64,000 bases of DNA, from contig NZ_CP162023.1 in the NCBI RefSeq assembly GCF_041320275.1, forward strand, positions 4,585,353 to 4,649,352. The letters are read 5' to 3'. Shown in pieces: positions 15,816 to 25,153 of the stretch; the stretch's first letter is position 1; each line of letters begins with the position of its first letter. The notes beneath the pieces are model-generated. The model saw only the letters and a program-made list of their open reading frames with translations. It was not told the DNA's origin and made no database searches. A program made the position numbers and the translations under genes. The DNA comes from Mumia sp. Pv4-285 (lineage in GTDB: Bacteria > Actinomycetota > Actinomycetes > Propionibacteriales > Nocardioidaceae).

Positions 15816-16290
15816 GAACGTCTGGGCGGCGGCCGTCACCGCGGGTGCCGACCGCCTCACCGAGGCGCTGCCCGAGGGCCTCGGGATGCGCGACGTGGAA
15901 GCGCTGACCCTCGTCGTGAACCACCCGGGCGCCACCGTCGAATGGTTGCGGTCCCGGGTGGGGCTCACCCAGTCGGGCACCGTCCGTCTCGTCGACCGCC
16001 TCGAGCAGCTCGGGCTCGTACGCCGTCGCCGCTCGGGCCGCGAGGTCGTCCTTACCCTCACCACCACGGCGCGACGCCGGCTGACCGCGTGGGACCGTGC
16101 GCGCGACGCGGCGATGGCCGACGTGCTCGTCGGTCTCACGGCCGAGGAGCGCGACGTGCTGGCGGACCTGCTGGCGAAGGCCCTGCTCCGTACGCCTCGC
16201 ACCAGGCCCGATGCCGACCGCGCCTGCCGCACGTGCACCTGGGCCCGGTGCGAGCCGCAGTGCCCGGTGGACGCGTCGGTGACCACATGA
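15805..16290 (+). CDS. MarR family regulator with C-terminal four-cysteine motif
   Basis: A 161-aa regulator. The winged helix is residues 25-95 (MRDVEALTLVVNHPGATVEWL, then SGTVRLVDRLEQLGLVRRR). The tail is unusual: ACRTCTWARCEPQCPVDAS gives C-x2-C-x4-C-x3-C, suited to a zinc or iron-sulfur site or a thiol switch. Its ATG sits within the 27-bp palindrome and its stop overlaps the MFS start (ATGA). It is therefore probably an autoregulator of the MarR-MFS-MATE operon that senses oxidants, metal or an electrophile. Confidence 0.85.
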   Translation: MHTSNVWAAAVTAGADRLTEALPEGLGMRDVEALTLVVNHPGATVEWLRSRVGLTQSGTVRLVDRLEQLGLVRRRRSGREVVLTLTTTARRRLTAWDRARDAAMADVLVGLTAEERDVLADLLAKALLRTPRTRPDADRACRTCTWARCEPQCPVDASVTT

Positions 16291-17534
16291 CCCTGCCGGC
16301 GGCACCCGGCCGCGCACGGCTGAGCGCACCGATGCGCGCCGTCGCCGCTGCCTGGGTGCTCGCGGCAACAGCCGACGCCTTCGTCCTCTTCGCGCTGCTC
16401 TGGCTGGCCGAGCCCCAGGGGTGGAGCGGTGCACAGACCGCTCTCCTCGTCCTCGCCACCCGGCTCCCCGTGCTGTTCAGCGGCGTCCTCGGTGGACGAG
16501 CCGTCGACCGTTTCGGCCCGCGCGCGATGCTCCTCGTCGACGCGCTCACGCGCACGGTCCTGCTGAGCGCGCTCGCGCTCACGGCCGCCGACGACTCGCT
16601 CGAGCTTCCTGTCGTCGTCGCACTCACCGCCGCCGCAGGCGCGACCGCCCCCATGTCGTACGCCGCGTGCCGCACGCTCGTCGTCCGCTACGAGCCGGCA
16701 CCGCTGCGTGCGCGTGCCAACACACTCCTCGCCCTCGGCGACCAGCTGCCGCTGATCCTCTCCGCCGCCGCCCTGGGAGCGGCGCTGACCACGTTCGGGA
16801 TCGGCGCGACCCTCGCCGTACCCGCGGTGCTCATGCTCGGCGTCGCGGTGATCGCGGCGCTCCTGCCTCGTGGCGATCGGCACGCGGCGACGGCGGACGG
16901 CGAGACGGCGTCCGCGGCCGACGGTTCGCCGTGGCGCATCCCCGGCGTGACGACCCTGGTGGCCCTCTCGGTCGTCTACTACGCCGCGTACGGTCCCTTC
17001 GAGCCGGCGATGCCTCCGTTCGTGCGCGACGACCTCGGCGGCGGTGCCGATGCGTACGGTCTCGTCTGGATCGTGTTCGGGATCGGCGCCATCGCGACGC
17101 TTCCGCTGGCGCCGCGGCTCTCGCGGTGGCGTCCGGGCGTCGTCAACGCGCTCAACGCGGTGACGTGGGGGCTGGTGACGTTTCCGCTCGTCCTGCTGGA
17201 CGCCGTGCCCACGGCCGCAGTCCTGATGCTCCTGTCGGGCGCCGTGTGGGGTCCGTACTCGGCGGTGGAGACCACCGCCCTCCAGCAGTGGGCACCGGCG
17301 AGCCGGCACGGAAGGCTCTTCGGGACGCAGCGCGCCCTTCTCCAGACGGCCTCCCCGATCGGCGCGGCCGTGGGCGCGCTGGCGCTCGACGTGGTCGAAC
17401 CGGCGGTCGTCCTCGGGGTCTCCGCCCTCGCGTGCACGACCGCGGGCCTGCTCGCGCTCACCCGCCCGGGCATCCGTCGACGGTCGGGTGCGGTGGACCG
17501 CGCGCCGGGGGCCGCAGCCGTTGGGCGAGACTGA
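16287..17534 (+). CDS. MFS transporter
   Basis: A 415-aa major facilitator protein with about twelve hydrophobic helices. The MFS loop GVLGGRAVDRFGPRAMLLVDA follows helix 2, and YEPAPLRARANTLLALGDQ lies between helices 4 and 5. It starts at ATG 16287 in a 4-nt overlap with the MarR stop, so expression is coupled to the regulator. A drug or metabolite exporter is likely from context; no substrate-defining motif is visible. Confidence 0.85.
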   Translation: MTLPAAPGRARLSAPMRAVAAAWVLAATADAFVLFALLWLAEPQGWSGAQTALLVLATRLPVLFSGVLGGRAVDRFGPRAMLLVDALTRTVLLSALALTAADDSLELPVVVALTAAAGATAPMSYAACRTLVVRYEPAPLRARANTLLALGDQLPLILSAAALGAALTTFGIGATLAVPAVLMLGVAVIAALLPRGDRHAATADGETASAADGSPWRIPGVTTLVALSVVYYAAYGPFEPAMPPFVRDDLGGGADAYGLVWIVFGIGAIATLPLAPRLSRWRPGVVNALNAVTWGLVTFPLVLLDAVPTAAVLMLLSGAVWGPYSAVETTALQQWAPASRHGRLFGTQRALLQTASPIGAAVGALALDVVEPAVVLGVSALACTTAGLLALTRPGIRRRSGAVDRAPGAAAVGRD

Positions 17535-17539
17535 GACGC

Positions 17540-18847
17540 GTGAGGCACCTGGACGCGCGCGACCGCGAGATCTTCCGCATCGCGGTCCCGGCGTTCGCAG
17601 CGCTCGTCTCCGAGCCGCTGATGCTCGCCGCCGACACCGCGATCATCGGGCACCTCGGCACCGACCCGCTCGCCGGCCTCGCGCTCGCGTCGACAGTGCT
17701 GCAGACGTTCGTCGGGCTGTGCGTGTTCCTCGCGTACGGCACCACGGCCTCGGTCGGCCGCCACATCGGCGCGGGCGACCTGCGCGCGGCGATGACGACT
17801 GGGATGAGCGGCGTCTGGCTCGCCGTCATTCTCGGCGCGCTGGCCGCGCTGATCGCCGGCGCGGGGGCCTCCGTGATCATCGGGGCGTTCGGTGCCGACG
17901 CCGCCGTGACGGACCAGGCCGTCACCTATCTCGTCTGGGCGGCGCCCGGCATCCCGGCGATGCTGGTCGTGCTCGCCGCGACCGGCGTCCTGCGAGGGAT
18001 GCAGGACCTCAAGACCCCGCTCTACACCGTCGTCATCGCGAACATCGTGAACGTCGTCCTCAACATCGCCCTGGTCTACGGGCTCGACATGGGGATCCGC
18101 GGCGCCGCGATCGGCACCACGGTCGCCCAGCTCGGCTCGGGCGTCTTCCTCGCGTACGTCGTGGTCCGCGCGGTGCGCGCCCAGCATGCCCCCGTACGCC
18201 CGCAGCGCTCCGGCATCCACGAGGCCGCACGCGCTGGCGTCGCCCTGGTCGTCCGTACGCTCACCCTGCGGGCCGCGCTCCTGATCGCGACGGCGGTCGC
18301 AGCGACGATGGGCTCGGCAGCGCTCGCCGCGCACCAGATCGCGGTGACGGTGGTGACCATCCTCGCCTTCGCACTGGACGCGATCGCCATCGCGGGGCAG
18401 ACCCTCACCGGACGCTCGCTCGGTGCGGGTGACGTCACCGGCACGCGTGCCACCACCCGGCGGATGATCGGGTGGGGCGTCGCGTCGGGCACAGCCGCCG
18501 CGGTGCTCCTGCTCGCATCCGTGCCGTGGCTGCCGGGCCTGTTCACGTCCGACGTGAACGTCCAGCACCTCCTGGTCGGGGCGCTCGTCGTGATCGCGTT
18601 GACGCAGCCGATCTCGGGCGTCGTGTTCGTACTGGACGGAGTGCTGATCGGGGCGGGCGACGGCGCCTACCTCGCGTGGGCGGGCGTCGTCACCCTCGTC
18701 GCGTATGCCCCGCTGGCGGTGGCGGTGTGGTTGCTCGGAGGTGGGCTGGTGTGGCTCTGGGTCGCGTACGCGGCGTTCATGGTGGCCCGCATGATCACGC
18801 TGGTGCTGCGGGAGCGAACCGATCGCTGGATGGTCGTCGGCGCGTAG
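17540..18847 (+). CDS. MATE family efflux protein (DinF-like)
   Basis: A 435-aa protein with twelve hydrophobic segments in two halves. [21 protein letters not shown] followed by [19 protein letters not shown] is the conserved MATE/DinF opening, and [12 protein letters not shown] and [18 protein letters not shown] recur in the family. MATE proteins export cations or drugs using a Na+ or H+ gradient. GTG 17540 begins 5 nt after the MFS stop, making this the third gene of the operon. Confidence 0.88.
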   Translation: MRHLDARDREIFRIAVPAFAALVSEPLMLAADTAIIGHLGTDPLAGLALASTVLQTFVGLCVFLAYGTTASVGRHIGAGDLRAAMTTGMSGVWLAVILGALAALIAGAGASVIIGAFGADAAVTDQAVTYLVWAAPGIPAMLVVLAATGVLRGMQDLKTPLYTVVIANIVNVVLNIALVYGLDMGIRGAAIGTTVAQLGSGVFLAYVVVRAVRAQHAPVRPQRSGIHEAARAGVALVVRTLTLRAALLIATAVAATMGSAALAAHQIAVTVVTILAFALDAIAIAGQTLTGRSLGAGDVTGTRATTRRMIGWGVASGTAAAVLLLASVPWLPGLFTSDVNVQHLLVGALVVIALTQPISGVVFVLDGVLIGAGDGAYLAWAGVVTLVAYAPLAVAVWLLGGGLVWLWVAYAAFMVARMITLVLRERTDRWMVVGA

Positions 18848-18856
18848 CCCGCGGGG

Positions 18857-19051
18857 TCAGGCGGCGTTCACGCGGCGGCTCGTCGCGTCGGCGCTCGACG
18901 CGCAGCTCACGCAGACCGCCTGCATCTGGACGTGCATGCCGCTGAGGTGCTCGTCGAGGACCATGCAGCACTCAGCGCACCGGTCGAGCCAGCCCTCGCC
19001 CTCGACGAACTCAGCGTCGCAGTCGATGCACATCACGACCAGCTCGCTCAT
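18857..19051 (-). CDS. Small CxxC-rich (zinc-ribbon-like) protein
   Basis: A 64-aa protein with paired cysteines: [13 protein letters not shown] and CVSCA, enough for one or two zinc-knuckle sites. AGAGGTGAG precedes the ATG at 19051 (a GTG lies 3 nt earlier). It is convergent with the MATE gene, with only 9 bp between, and lies downstream of ku on the same strand. Its function is unknown. Confidence 0.65.
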   Translation of the reverse strand: MSELVVMCIDCDAEFVEGEGWLDRCAECCMVLDEHLSGMHVQMQAVCVSCASSADATSRRVNAA

Positions 19052-19220
19052 CACGCCTCACCTCTCGAAGGACCGGGGAAACCCTTACGTACCGAGTGTG
19101 CGGGCAGGCACTGACAGGACTCACGAGGTAACCGCGGTCGGCGTGTCGGCTGCGGTGGCCGGAACTGGGGTGACTGCGGTCGATCAGTGTCAGCATGTGG
19201 CCCCGATCCACCGCATAGTC

Positions 19221-20216
19221 TCAGGACGCCTTCTTGGCCGTAGCCTTCTTCGCTGCTGTCTTCTTCGTGGTGGTCTTCTTCGCCGCCGCCTTCTTCGCGG
19301 GCGCCTTCTTGGCCGCCGCCTTCTTCGCCGGTTCCTTCTTGGCCGCCGTCTTCTTCGTCGTCGACTTCTTCGCCGCCGCAGTCTTCTTGGCGGGCTTCTT
19401 GTCGGCGTCGACACCGGCCACCGACTCGCCCTCCCCCTTCTTCGCCCGGTCGATGGACGCCTGGAGCGCGGCCATCAGATCGACCACGTTGTCGGCCTCC
19501 TCCTCGCCCTCACCGACGGCGGGCTGGATGACCTCGTTGCCCTCGAGCTTGGCCTCGACGAGCTCGTCGAGCGCCACCTCGTACTCGTCGGTGTACTCCT
19601 CGGGATCGAAGTCGCTCTCCATGCTCGCGAGCAGAGACTGCGCCATCTTCACCTCCTGCGGGCGCAGGTCGAGGTCCTCCCCGAGGAAGCTGAACTCGGG
19701 CTTGCGCACCTCGTCGGCCCACAGCAGCGTGCTCATCGTCAGGACGCCGTCGCGCACACGGATCGTCGCCATCTGCTCGCGTGTGCCGATCGTCACCTTG
19801 ACCACGGCCACCATGTCGGAGGACTCGAGCGCCTCGCGCAGCAGGAGGTACGGCTTGAGGCCGGCGTTGGTGTCCGGCTCCAGGAAGTAGCTCTTGTTGT
19901 AGAGGATCGGGTCGATCTGCTCGAGCGGGACGAACTCGAGGACGTCCACGATCTTCTTCGTCGGCAGCGGCAGCTGCTCCATGTCGTCGTCCGTGAGGAC
20001 GACCATGCGTCCGTCCGGCAGCTCGTACCCCTTGGCGATCTCCGAGTACTCGACGACCTCGCCGTCGGCCTCGGCGACCCGCTTGTACTTCACCCGTGAC
20101 CCGTCGCTGCGGCGTACCTGCCGGAACGAGATGTCGTGCGTCGCTGTGGCGCCGTACATCTTGATCGGGATGCTCACCAGGCCGAACGAGACCGTGCCCT
20201 TCCACATCGCGCGCAT
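19221..20216 (-). CDS. ku: Ku protein for DNA end joining
   Basis: A 331-aa bacterial Ku. The core ring domain begins [21 protein letters not shown], followed by [26 protein letters not shown]-like [18 protein letters not shown], and [21 protein letters not shown]. It homodimerises on double-strand ends and recruits the ligase LigD. ATG 20216 is chosen because GGGGTGG lies just upstream and the product begins MRAMWKG. From about residue 265 the tail is Lys/Ala-rich repeats (PAKKA, TTKKT), which in mycobacterial Ku extend DNA binding. No ligD is in this window. Confidence 0.95.
   Translation of the reverse strand: MRAMWKGTVSFGLVSIPIKMYGATATHDISFRQVRRSDGSRVKYKRVAEADGEVVEYSEIAKGYELPDGRMVVLTDDDMEQLPLPTKKIVDVLEFVPLEQIDPILYNKSYFLEPDTNAGLKPYLLLREALESSDMVAVVKVTIGTREQMATIRVRDGVLTMSTLLWADEVRKPEFSFLGEDLDLRPQEVKMAQSLLASMESDFDPEEYTDEYEVALDELVEAKLEGNEVIQPAVGEGEEEADNVVDLMAALQASIDRAKKGEGESVAGVDADKKPAKKTAAAKKSTTKKTAAKKEPAKKAAAKKAPAKKAAAKKTTTKKTAAKKATAKKAS
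19224..19400 (-). repeat. Lys-Ala-Thr repeat region encoding the Ku tail
   Basis: Imperfect repeats of the type KKTAAKK / PAKKAAAKK, encoded by units close to CTTCTTCGCCGCC on the + strand. It resembles HupB or histone H1 tails and would be very basic and disordered. Slippage between repeats is expected between strains. Confidence 0.75.
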
Positions 20217-20272
20217 CGCTCCACCCCTCTCGTACGCCAAGCGAACCGGCAGCGACCAGCGCTGTCAATCGG

Positions 20273-20297
20273 GAGACTCACCGTACGGTCAAGTCTC
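20273..20297. promoter_or_regulatory. Nested dyad between ku and the F420 oxidoreductase
   Basis: GAGACT (20273-20278) pairs with AGTCTC (20292-20297), enclosing the palindrome CCGTACGG (20281-20288). It lies in the 130-bp divergent intergenic region and could be an operator for either gene. Confidence 0.35.
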
Positions 20298-20346
20298 ATC
20301 GGTCGCTCAGCCTGCGAAAGTCCCCTTCTGGACGGAAGGTGAGGGT

Positions 20347-21342
20347 ATGACCACCGACCGGCTGCGCATCGGGTTCAAGCTCATGGCAGAGAGCTTCGAC
20401 CCGCTGGAGATCGTGGAGCAGGCCGTCGCGGCGGAGCGGGCCGGCTTCGACTTCGTCGAGGTCAGCGACCACTTCCATCCGTGGTTGTACTCCCAGCAGC
20501 ACTCCGGCTTCGCGTTCTCGATGCTGGGCGCCATCGCCGCCCGGACCACCCGGATCGGGCTGGCGACGGGTGTGACGTGCCCGATCATGCGGTACCACCC
20601 CGCGATCGTGGCGCAGATGGCGGCGACGACTGCGGTGCTGAGCAGCGGCCGGTTCACGCTCGGCGTGGGGTCGGGCGAGAACCTCAACGAGCACATCGTC
20701 GGTGGCGGCTGGCCCTCGGTGTCGGTCCGGCACGACATGCTCACCGAGGCGCTCGAGATCATCCATGCGCTCTTCACCGGCGGCTACCACTCGTTCTCCG
20801 GACAGTACTTCGACCTCGAGGACGCGAGGGTCTTCGACCTCCCGGACACTCCCCCGCGGATCGTCGTCGCCGCGGGCGGTGAAGAGGCCGCCAAGCTTGC
20901 CGCCGAGCTCGGCGACGGACTGTTCGCGACCGAGCCCAAGGCGGAGCTCGTGGACGCGTACGCATCGGCCGGTGGGACCGGGCCGCGGTACGCCGAGGTG
21001 CCGCTCGCCTACTCGCTCGACGTCGAGGCCGCCGCGGAGGCCGCACACCGGACGATGCGCTTCGGCCTCGCCGGGTGGAAGGTGCAGTCCGAGCTGCCGA
21101 ACCCCGTCAACTTCGAGGCGGCGACCGCGACGGTGCGCGTCGAGGACATGCGGGCCGCGTTCGGCTGCGGACCCGACACCGAGCGTCACCTCGAGGTCGC
21201 CCAGCGCTTCCTCGACACCGGGTTCGACCACCTCGTCCTCATGAACGCCGGCCCGCCGGAGGAGATGGGTGCCTTCTTCGACCACGTCCGTACGAACTTG
21301 CGACCACGGCTGGAAGAGCTGAACGGGAGCACAGATGGCTGA
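20347..21342 (+). CDS. F420-dependent LLM-class oxidoreductase
   Basis: A 331-aa luciferase-like TIM-barrel protein. IGFKLMAESFDPLEIVEQAVA, then FVEVSDHFHPW and GVTCPIMRYHPAIVAQMAATT, then FTLGVGSGENLNEH, match the F420-dependent subgroup related to F420-glucose-6-phosphate dehydrogenase. It would use coenzyme F420 to oxidise or reduce a small substrate not evident here. GAAGGTGAGGG precedes the ATG. The HAD gene overlaps its end by 8 nt. Confidence 0.88.
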   Translation: MTTDRLRIGFKLMAESFDPLEIVEQAVAAERAGFDFVEVSDHFHPWLYSQQHSGFAFSMLGAIAARTTRIGLATGVTCPIMRYHPAIVAQMAATTAVLSSGRFTLGVGSGENLNEHIVGGGWPSVSVRHDMLTEALEIIHALFTGGYHSFSGQYFDLEDARVFDLPDTPPRIVVAAGGEEAAKLAAELGDGLFATEPKAELVDAYASAGGTGPRYAEVPLAYSLDVEAAAEAAHRTMRFGLAGWKVQSELPNPVNFEAATATVRVEDMRAAFGCGPDTERHLEVAQRFLDTGFDHLVLMNAGPPEEMGAFFDHVRTNLRPRLEELNGSTDG

Positions 21343-22006
21343 GCGCGCCGCCGTACTCTTCGACATCGACGGGACCCTCGTCGACTCCAACTACCTCCAC
21401 GTGCAGGCGTGGAGGACTGCCTTCCGCAAGGCGGGGATCACGGTCGACGACTGGCGGGTCCACCGTGCGATCGGGATGGACGGCGACCGCCTCCTCGATG
21501 ATCTCGCCGGTGGGGCGAGCGAGGCCGACCGCACCGCCGCGAAGGACCTCCATGCTTCCGAGTACGCCGACCTCGCCGGCGAGCTGCGTCGGTTCGACGG
21601 GACGCGACCACTCCTGCGCGAGCTACGCGACCGCGGCGTCCTGATCGTGCTCGCGACGTCTGCCCCTCCCGACGAGCTCGCCCGGCTGCGCAAGGCCCTG
21701 GACTGCGACGACCTCGTCGATGCGGTGACCAACGCCGACGACGTGGAGGACGCCAAGCCGCAGCCCGACATCGTGCAGGCCGCGCTGGACAAGGTCGATG
21801 TCGATACCTCACGGGCCGTCCTGGTCGGAGACGCCGTGTGGGACGGACTCGCCGCGCAGCGGGCGGGCGTCCCGTTCCTCGGCGTACGGACCGGTGGTGC
21901 TGGCCCGGAAGAGCTGCGGGGTGCCGGCGCCGCGGAGGTCTACGACGACGTCTCGGTCCTCCACGGAGCGCTCGACGCGTCGACCATCGGTCGCCTGCTG
22001 CGCTGA
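21335..22006 (+). CDS. HAD-superfamily phosphatase
   Basis: A 223-aa hydrolase with motif I LFDIDGTLVDSN, motif II VLATSAPP, a Lys in DVEDAKPQPD (motif III) and motif IV AVLVGDAVWDG. The cap is helical (subclass I), as in phosphoglycolate phosphatase or beta-phosphoglucomutase. The substrate cannot be fixed from sequence. It is translationally coupled to the F420 oxidoreductase by an 8-nt overlap. Confidence 0.88.
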   Translation: MAERAAVLFDIDGTLVDSNYLHVQAWRTAFRKAGITVDDWRVHRAIGMDGDRLLDDLAGGASEADRTAAKDLHASEYADLAGELRRFDGTRPLLRELRDRGVLIVLATSAPPDELARLRKALDCDDLVDAVTNADDVEDAKPQPDIVQAALDKVDVDTSRAVLVGDAVWDGLAAQRAGVPFLGVRTGGAGPEELRGAGAAEVYDDVSVLHGALDASTIGRLLR

Positions 22007-22043
22007 GTCTGCGGACGGCGCCGCGAACCGCGAGACTCGTGCG

Positions 22044-23126
22044 ATGCGGAAGATCGGGCTCGAAGAAGAGATGCTGCTCGTCGATCCGAAGACAGGTCGC
22101 ACGACGGCACTGTCCGAGCGCGCGATGCGACGGCACTCGGGTGATGCCGAGATCGAGCACGAGCTGTTCCTCGAGCAGATCGAGACGATGACCGAGCCGC
22201 ACGCGTCGCTCGACGATCTCGCGGCTGAGCTGGAGGAGATCCGCCGACAGGCCGTCGCCGCAGCGAGATCGGCCGGCGCGTCGCTGATCGCGTCAGGGAC
22301 ACCCCCGCTTCCCAGCGGGGAGTCGCACGTGACGCCCAAGCCCCGCTACGAACGCATGGTCGAGGAGGCCGGCGAGATCGGACGGTTCGCCGCCGTCTGC
22401 GGGATGCACGTCCACATCGATGTCGACAGTGACGACGAGGCGGTCGGCGTGATGGACCGCATCCAGCCATGGCTGCCGATCCTCCTCGCGATCAGCGCGA
22501 ACTCGCCGTACGCCGACGGTCGTGACACCGACTACGCCAGCTGGCGTTCGCGATCCTGGACCGCCTGGCCGACCGCCGGCCCGGTCGAGCCGTTCGGCGA
22601 CGCGGACACCTACCACCGGGCGGTCCGCGAGCTGATCGCGTCGGGTGCCGCGCTCGACGAGGGCATGGTCTACTTCGACGCCCGGATCGCGCGGGCCCTG
22701 CCCACCATCGAGATCCGCGTCGCCGACGTGTGCACCGACCGTCGCGACGGGATCCTCGTCGCGGCTCTGGTGCGGGCGCTCGTCGAGACGGAGGCGCGCG
22801 CCTGGTCGGACGGCCGCGCGGTCGACCCGTGGCGGGTCGAGCTGCTCCGCGGCTCGCGGTGGCAGGCCGCTCGGCACGGGGTCAGCGAGCGGCTCTTCGA
22901 CCCGGCAACGCGTGAGCTGCGACCAGCCGGCGAGGTGCTCGACCGGCTCGTCACGCACGTGGGCGAGGCTCTCGCAGCGGCGGGCGACGCGGCGTACGTG
23001 CGTGAGGGCATCGAGCGGCTCCTGTCATCCGGGAGCGGCGCGGACCACCAGCGCCGCGTCGGTGTCGACGGCGACCTGGTTGCGGTGGTCGCGGACCTGG
23101 CCCGGCGGACCGATCCCGACGCCTGA
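22044..23126 (+). CDS. YbdK-type carboxylate-amine (glutamate-cysteine) ligase
   Basis: A 360-aa ATP-dependent ligase. It starts GLEEEMLLVDPKTG, the GCS2 family opening, followed by EHELFLEQIETMTEP, FAAVCGMHVHIDV and IEIRVADVCTD. Family members join glutamate and cysteine or related pairs, usually weakly; a role in thiol metabolism is plausible beside other redox genes. An imperfect hairpin (GAGTCTGCGG with CCGCGAGACTC) fills the 37 nt between the HAD stop and ATG 22044. A strong terminator follows. Confidence 0.85.
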   Translation: MRKIGLEEEMLLVDPKTGRTTALSERAMRRHSGDAEIEHELFLEQIETMTEPHASLDDLAAELEEIRRQAVAAARSAGASLIASGTPPLPSGESHVTPKPRYERMVEEAGEIGRFAAVCGMHVHIDVDSDDEAVGVMDRIQPWLPILLAISANSPYADGRDTDYASWRSRSWTAWPTAGPVEPFGDADTYHRAVRELIASGAALDEGMVYFDARIARALPTIEIRVADVCTDRRDGILVAALVRALVETEARAWSDGRAVDPWRVELLRGSRWQAARHGVSERLFDPATRELRPAGEVLDRLVTHVGEALAAAGDAAYVREGIERLLSSGSGADHQRRVGVDGDLVAVVADLARRTDPDA

Positions 23127-23140
23127 GACGCACCCACGCA

Positions 23141-23178
23141 GAAGGACCCGCCACCCCCACAGGGGCGACGGGTCCTTC
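23141..23178. terminator. Bidirectional terminator between the ligase and rplI
   Basis: GAAGGACCCG (23141-23150) is perfectly complementary to CGGGTCCTTC (23169-23178), with an 18-nt loop. It serves the convergent ligase (+) and rplI (-) genes. Confidence 0.75.
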
Positions 23179-23202
23179 GCAGCGTGTGCCGGATGCCTGG
23201 GA

Positions 23203-23649
23203 TCAGGCAGCGGCAACCACGTTGATCGTGACCTTGGCGGTGACCTCCGGGTGCACGCGCACCTGGACGTCGTAGGTGCCGAGGGCCTTGATCGGGTTGC
23301 CGATCTCGATGCGACGCTTGTCGACGGTCGAGCCGGCGCCCTTGAGCGCGTTGGCGACGTCCGAGACGGTGATCGCACCGAAGAGGCGGCCCTCGGAGCC
23401 GGCGCGAACCGGAACCTTCACAGTGCTCGACTCGAGCTTCTGCTTGGCGGCCTTGGCGTCGTCGAGATCGTGGATCGCGCGGGCCTCACGGGCCTTCTTG
23501 ATCGACTCGACCTGCTTCTCCGCGCCCTTGGACCACAGGATCGCGTAGTTGCGGGGCAGCAGGAAGTTGCGGCCGTAGCCGCCCTTGACCTCGACGATGT
23601 CGCCGGGGGCACCGAGTCCGGTGACCTCGTGGGTGAGGATGAGCTTCAT
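23203..23649 (-). CDS. rplI: 50S ribosomal protein L9
   Basis: A 148-aa protein of standard length. The N-terminal domain is [21 protein letters not shown], then [16 protein letters not shown], a long linking helix ([15 protein letters not shown]) and a C-terminal domain ending [12 protein letters not shown]. It binds 23S rRNA and helps hold the reading frame. It is last in the rpsF-ssb-rpsR-rplI run, 21 bp after rpsR. Confidence 0.98.
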   Translation of the reverse strand: MKLILTHEVTGLGAPGDIVEVKGGYGRNFLLPRNYAILWSKGAEKQVESIKKAREARAIHDLDDAKAAKQKLESSTVKVPVRAGSEGRLFGAITVSDVANALKGAGSTVDKRRIEIGNPIKALGTYDVQVRVHPEVTAKVTINVVAAA

Positions 23650-23670
23650 GGTGTTCTCCTTCCCCTACGA

Positions 23671-23910
23671 TCAGCGACCGGTCGAGGTGTACGGCAGGAG
23701 CGCCATCTCGCGCGCGTTCTTGATCGCCGTGGCGATCTTGCGCTGCTCCTGGACAGACACACCCGTCACGCGGCGAGCGCGGATCTTTCCGCGGTCGGAG
23801 ATGAACTTCCGCAGGAGGGTCGTGTCCTTGTAGTCGATGTAGGTGATCTTCGCAGCCTTGAGCGGGTTGCTCTTCTTCTTCGGCTTACGAACAGCGGGCT
23901 TGGCAGCCAT
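23671..23910 (-). CDS. rpsR: 30S ribosomal protein S18
   Basis: A 79-aa protein: [21 protein letters not shown], then [19 protein letters not shown], then [20 protein letters not shown]. It lacks the zinc-binding Cys pattern of the C+ S18 type, so this is the C- form. It partners S6 on the small subunit. Two hairpins lie in the spacer from ssb. Confidence 0.97.
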   Translation of the reverse strand: MAAKPAVRKPKKKSNPLKAAKITYIDYKDTTLLRKFISDRGKIRARRVTGVSVQEQRKIATAIKNAREMALLPYTSTGR

Positions 23911-23933
23911 TGTGGTGCTCCCTTCCGGTGAGC

Positions 23934-23980
23934 CCGACCCGCAGGACGGGTCGGAATGACGCGGCGGTCAGTAGACCGCC
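23934..23980 (-). other. Two hairpins in the ssb-rpsR spacer
   Basis: CCGACCCG (23934-23941) pairs with CGGGTCGG (23947-23954), and GGCGGTC (23963-23969) pairs with GACCGCC (23974-23980). Both would form in the mRNA between ssb and rpsR. They may act as a partial terminator or processing site that separates ssb from ribosomal protein output, or as a binding site for the S6:S18 pair. Confidence 0.45.
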
Positions 23981-24024
23981 ATGGTGTTCGATGATCCGTG
24001 CTGTTCTTTCTCTAGATCCGTGAC

Positions 24025-24573
24025 TCAGAACGGCGGTTCGTCGTTCGAGCCGGCGGGCGTGCTCGCCCACGGATCGTTGCCAGCGTTGCCACCCTGCGGT
24101 GCGGGAGAGGACCACGGGTCGTTGGCGGGGGCCTGCTGGCCTCCACCGAACCCCTGGCCGCCCTGGCCGCCGCCGGAGTAGCCGCCACCCTGGCCGCCAC
24201 CGCCGGAGCGGGAGGCCTTGGTGACCTTGGCGGTCGCGCTGCGCAGGCTCGGACCGACCTCGTCGACGTCGATCTCGAACACGGTGCGCTTCTCGCCCTC
24301 ACGGGTCTCGTACTGACGCGACTTCAGTCGCCCCTGCACGATGACCCGCATGCCCTTCTGCAGCGACTCGGCCACGTTCTCGGCGGCCTGGCGCCAGACG
24401 GCGCAGCCCAGGAAGAGCGTGTCTCCGTCGCGCCACTCGCCGCTCTGGCGGTCGAAGGTGCGCGGAGTCGAGGCGATGCGGAAGTTGGCAACCGCGGCGC
24501 CCGACGGTGTGAACCGCAGCTCGGGCTCGTCCACAAGGTTGCCGACGACGGTGATGACGGTCTCGCCTGCCAT
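24025..24573 (-). CDS. ssb: Single-stranded DNA-binding protein
   Basis: A 182-aa SSB. The OB fold spans residues 1-115: [54 protein letters not shown] and [19 protein letters not shown] Gly-rich linker ([20 protein letters not shown]) follows, and the acidic tip is NDEPPF, close to the usual DDDIPF that recruits repair proteins. It coats single-stranded DNA at forks. Confidence 0.96.
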   Translation of the reverse strand: MAGETVITVVGNLVDEPELRFTPSGAAVANFRIASTPRTFDRQSGEWRDGDTLFLGCAVWRQAAENVAESLQKGMRVIVQGRLKSRQYETREGEKRTVFEIDVDEVGPSLRSATAKVTKASRSGGGGQGGGYSGGGQGGQGFGGGQQAPANDPWSSPAPQGGNAGNDPWASTPAGSNDEPPF

Positions 24574-24708
24574 GTCTCACTCCAACGTTCGCGGGATGTC
24601 TGCTGGCTAGCAGTCAACATCAAGACTCCGACAGTGGCGACCCCTTGGCCGTGGACCGTGGGAAACCACGGGGGGCGGGCCGACTGGGGACGACGTGTCG
24701 GACGTCCG

Positions 24709-24996
24709 TCACTTCTCGGGTCGAAGGACCTTCGTACGCATGACGGACTCGTTCAGCGTGAGCTGACGGTCGAGCTCCTTGACGGTCGCGGGCGTCGCGG
24801 TCAGGTCGACCACGGCGTAGATCCCTTCGGACCGCTTGTTGATCTCGTAGGCAAGACGACGCTTGCCCCAGATGTCGACGTTGTCGACGGTGCCACCGTC
24901 CTGACGCACCACGTTGAGGTACGTGTCCAGGCTCGGGGCGACCGTGCGCTCGTCGAGGTCGGGATCGAGGATCACCATGACTTCGTAGTGACGCAA
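24709..24996 (-). CDS. rpsF: 30S ribosomal protein S6
   Basis: A 95-aa protein: [21 protein letters not shown], then [21 protein letters not shown], then [21 protein letters not shown]. The start must be TTG 24996: AGGAGGTGG lies just upstream with 7-nt spacing, and the next residues (RHYE) are the conserved S6 opening. Longer upstream readings are not S6-like. It heads the four-gene run. Confidence 0.96.
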   Translation of the reverse strand: MRHYEVMVILDPDLDERTVAPSLDTYLNVVRQDGGTVDNVDIWGKRRLAYEINKRSEGIYAVVDLTATPATVKELDRQLTLNESVMRTKVLRPEK

Positions 24997-25024
24997 GGCA
25001 ACTCCACCTCCTTCGGTCTGTACG

Positions 25025-25043
25025 GTCACGGTCCTTCCGTGAC
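25025..25043 (-). other. Leader hairpin upstream of rpsF
   Basis: GTCACGG (25025-25031) pairs with CCGTGAC (25037-25043) around a 5-nt loop, about 20 nt upstream of the rpsF ribosome site. Its position and the CCG of its stem suit autogenous control by S6:S18, known upstream of rpsF in other bacteria. I cannot confirm the family from sequence alone. Confidence 0.4.
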
Positions 25044-25153
25044 AGGAGGGCTCTGCATCTGTCGCCCCTCGCACCGGGTGGCGGATGGGCAACCAAGGCA
25101 GTCTATCGGGACGCCTCCAGCACCCCAAATCGCCGTCCGCCCGGGAAGTGAGG

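Noticed and set aside
15798..16286. MFS frame starting in the palindrome
   Set aside because: It is the shadow frame of the MarR gene; the MFS helices begin only after ATG 16287.
16421..17539. Upstream extension of the MATE frame
   Set aside because: It is Arg-rich shadow coding inside the MFS gene; GTG 17540 gives the conserved MATE opening.
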